This document shows positions 5,747 to 6,636 of a DNA stretch of 6,636 nucleotides, piece after piece. Source of the DNA: CAZNDN01 sp964571815 (lineage in GTDB: Bacteria; Fibrobacterota; Chitinivibrionia; Chitinivibrionales; WJKA01). Within the stretch, counting starts at the first letter, position 1. Every line of letters begins with the position of its first letter. The translations under genes and the position numbers were made by a program. The DNA is taken from positions 1 through 6,636 of the forward strand of contig CAZNDN010000185.1 in the NCBI GenBank assembly GCA_964571815.1. The letters are read 5' to 3'. The notes under the pieces were generated by a model that was given only the letters and a program-made list of their open reading frames with translations, made no database searches and had not been told where the DNA came from.

Positions 5747-6636
5747 ATGTGGAATGTTCCCGGAACCGTAGACTCTTTCATCGAACTGCTGCCCGTCGGC
5801 GTACTCGCGGTGGACGAGACAATGACAATCCTCACGTGTAACGAGCGGGCAATGCAGTTTCTGGGCCTTGGGCCCGACGACATACTGAGGGGGAAGCTGG
5901 AGCGCCGCGATGGCTGCACGCCTTTTGTGGAGCTGATTGAAACCGCCGCGACGGGCGAAGCCACACTCCAGCGCCGCACACTCTCGCTCGGCGGCAAGAG
6001 CGTACGCTGCGGCGTACATCGACTCGCCCCGGAGACCGGCACACTGGTGGCGATACTGGAAGACGGCGGCGAAGCAAAGCGCATCGAGGAAGTCAAACGC
6101 GAGTTCATCACCACCATCCTGCATCGCTTTCGTAACCCCCTGGGATCGCTGAAAACCTCGCTTTCGGTGTTGACCGCCGAATCGTCGTCGCTCTCCGGTG
6201 AAGCACGGGAGATTTTGGGCATGAGCTGCGACGAAGTGGATCGGCTCAACACGCTGCTGGCCGATCTCCGCGATCTGCTCTACATCGAAACCAACCTGGC
6301 GGGGGTGCACGTGGAACCCGAGGATTTCGCGGTGGGCGAAGTGCTCCCGCGGGTGTACCGGAGGCTCGGCGCTCTCTTTCCCGGAACGGAGCCGGACAAC
6401 CGCATCACACTGCGCGGCGATGCCGGTGCCGTGATCCACGCCGATTACGAGAAGGTGGCCCGTATAGTGCTCATTCTGCTGACCAATGCACTGGCCTACG
6501 ATCCGCACAACGGGCCGGTGATCGTGGAAATCGACGACCTCGACTCCTGCGTATCGCTCGCGGTCAAAGACCGCGGTGTCGGCATCGCGAAGGACTCCAT
6601 GCCGGTCCTGTTCACGAAGTTTTTCCGGGAACACGA
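5747..6636 (+). CDS. PAS-HisKA-HATPase histidine kinase, 3' end cut by window
   Basis: The frame stays open to the right edge, giving 296 complete codons of a third kinase. AAGGAG (5733-5738) lies 8 nt before ATG 5747, which fixes the start. Residues 8-105 form a PAS domain with the opening motif LLPVGVLAVDE. HisKA follows, with His126 in the unusual H-box LHRFRNPLGS: the acidic residue that normally follows the His is Arg. The ATP-binding domain shows the N-box LLTNALAYD (Asn247), the G1 box KDRGVGI (Asp275) and the F-box LFTKFFRE. The G2 box lies beyond the window. There is no transmembrane segment. Its closeness to the receiver gene (17 nt) suggests the two are a cognate pair. The H-box change may alter the kinase/phosphatase balance, but activity cannot be read from sequence. 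Confidence 0.9.
   Translation, partial: MWNVPGTVDSFIELLPVGVLAVDETMTILTCNERAMQFLGLGPDDILRGKLERRDGCTPFVELIETAATGEATLQRRTLSLGGKSVRCGVHRLAPETGTLVAILEDGGEAKRIEEVKREFITTILHRFRNPLGSLKTSLSVLTAESSSLSGEAREILGMSCDEVDRLNTLLADLRDLLYIETNLAGVHVEPEDFAVGEVLPRVYRRLGALFPGTEPDNRITLRGDAGAVIHADYEKVARIVLILLTNALAYDPHNGPVIVEIDDLDSCVSLAVKDRGVGIAKDSMPVLFTKFFREH

Noticed and set aside
5429..6634. Long minus-strand open frame of about 400 codons opposite the free receiver and the third kinase
   Set aside because: The plus strand here encodes clear receiver, PAS, HisKA and HATPase motifs. The antisense product has no recognisable domain and is rich in His, Arg and Gln, as expected for the shadow of a GC-rich gene.
1..6636. 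CRISPR arrays, tRNAs, rRNAs, insertion sequences or intrinsic terminators
   Set aside because: There are no regularly spaced direct repeats, tRNA or rRNA signatures, transposase motifs or stem-plus-T-run structures. The window is almost fully explained by one-strand signalling genes.

Overview
The window holds a compact, one-strand signalling cluster: a KaiB-fold gene followed by a battery of cytosolic two-component genes, all reading left to right. GC content is high, with a strong G/C bias at third codon positions. Shine-Dalgarno sites are purine-rich, and one gene junction overlaps as ATGA. This fits a GC-rich, probably environmental bacterium. KaiB-like genes beside PAS histidine kinases occur in many non-cyanobacterial lineages, so I cannot name a phylum from sequence alone.

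Layout. Positions 1-66 hold a near-consensus sigma70-type promoter (TTGACC, 17-nt spacer, TATAAT, with an extended -10 TG), immediately preceded by a perfect 7-bp inverted repeat that could be an operator. A strong hairpin lies in the predicted leader (78-104). A KaiB-family gene follows (133-471, possibly starting at 196). Its stop overlaps a possible 46-codon ORF (468-608). The stretch up to 748 has no convincing gene. Then come a 986-residue hybrid kinase (749-3709: pseudo-receiver, four PAS, HisKA/HATPase, receiver); a 540-residue kinase with an N-terminal receiver (3706-5328); a single-domain receiver of 122 residues (5361-5729); and a third PAS histidine kinase that runs off the right edge (5747-6636).

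How the parts may work together. No protein in the window has a visible transmembrane segment, so the system probably senses internal cues through its PAS domains. Three kinases and three intact receivers are present, but there is no HPt domain, no DNA-binding output domain and no KaiC in the window. The main point of interest is the pairing of a KaiB-like protein with a kinase whose N-terminal receiver has lost its phosphorylation residues. In the cyanobacterial clock, KaiB binds the pseudo-receiver of CikA, and SasA itself carries a KaiB-like domain. A KaiB-to-kinase coupling here is therefore a reasonable but untested inference.
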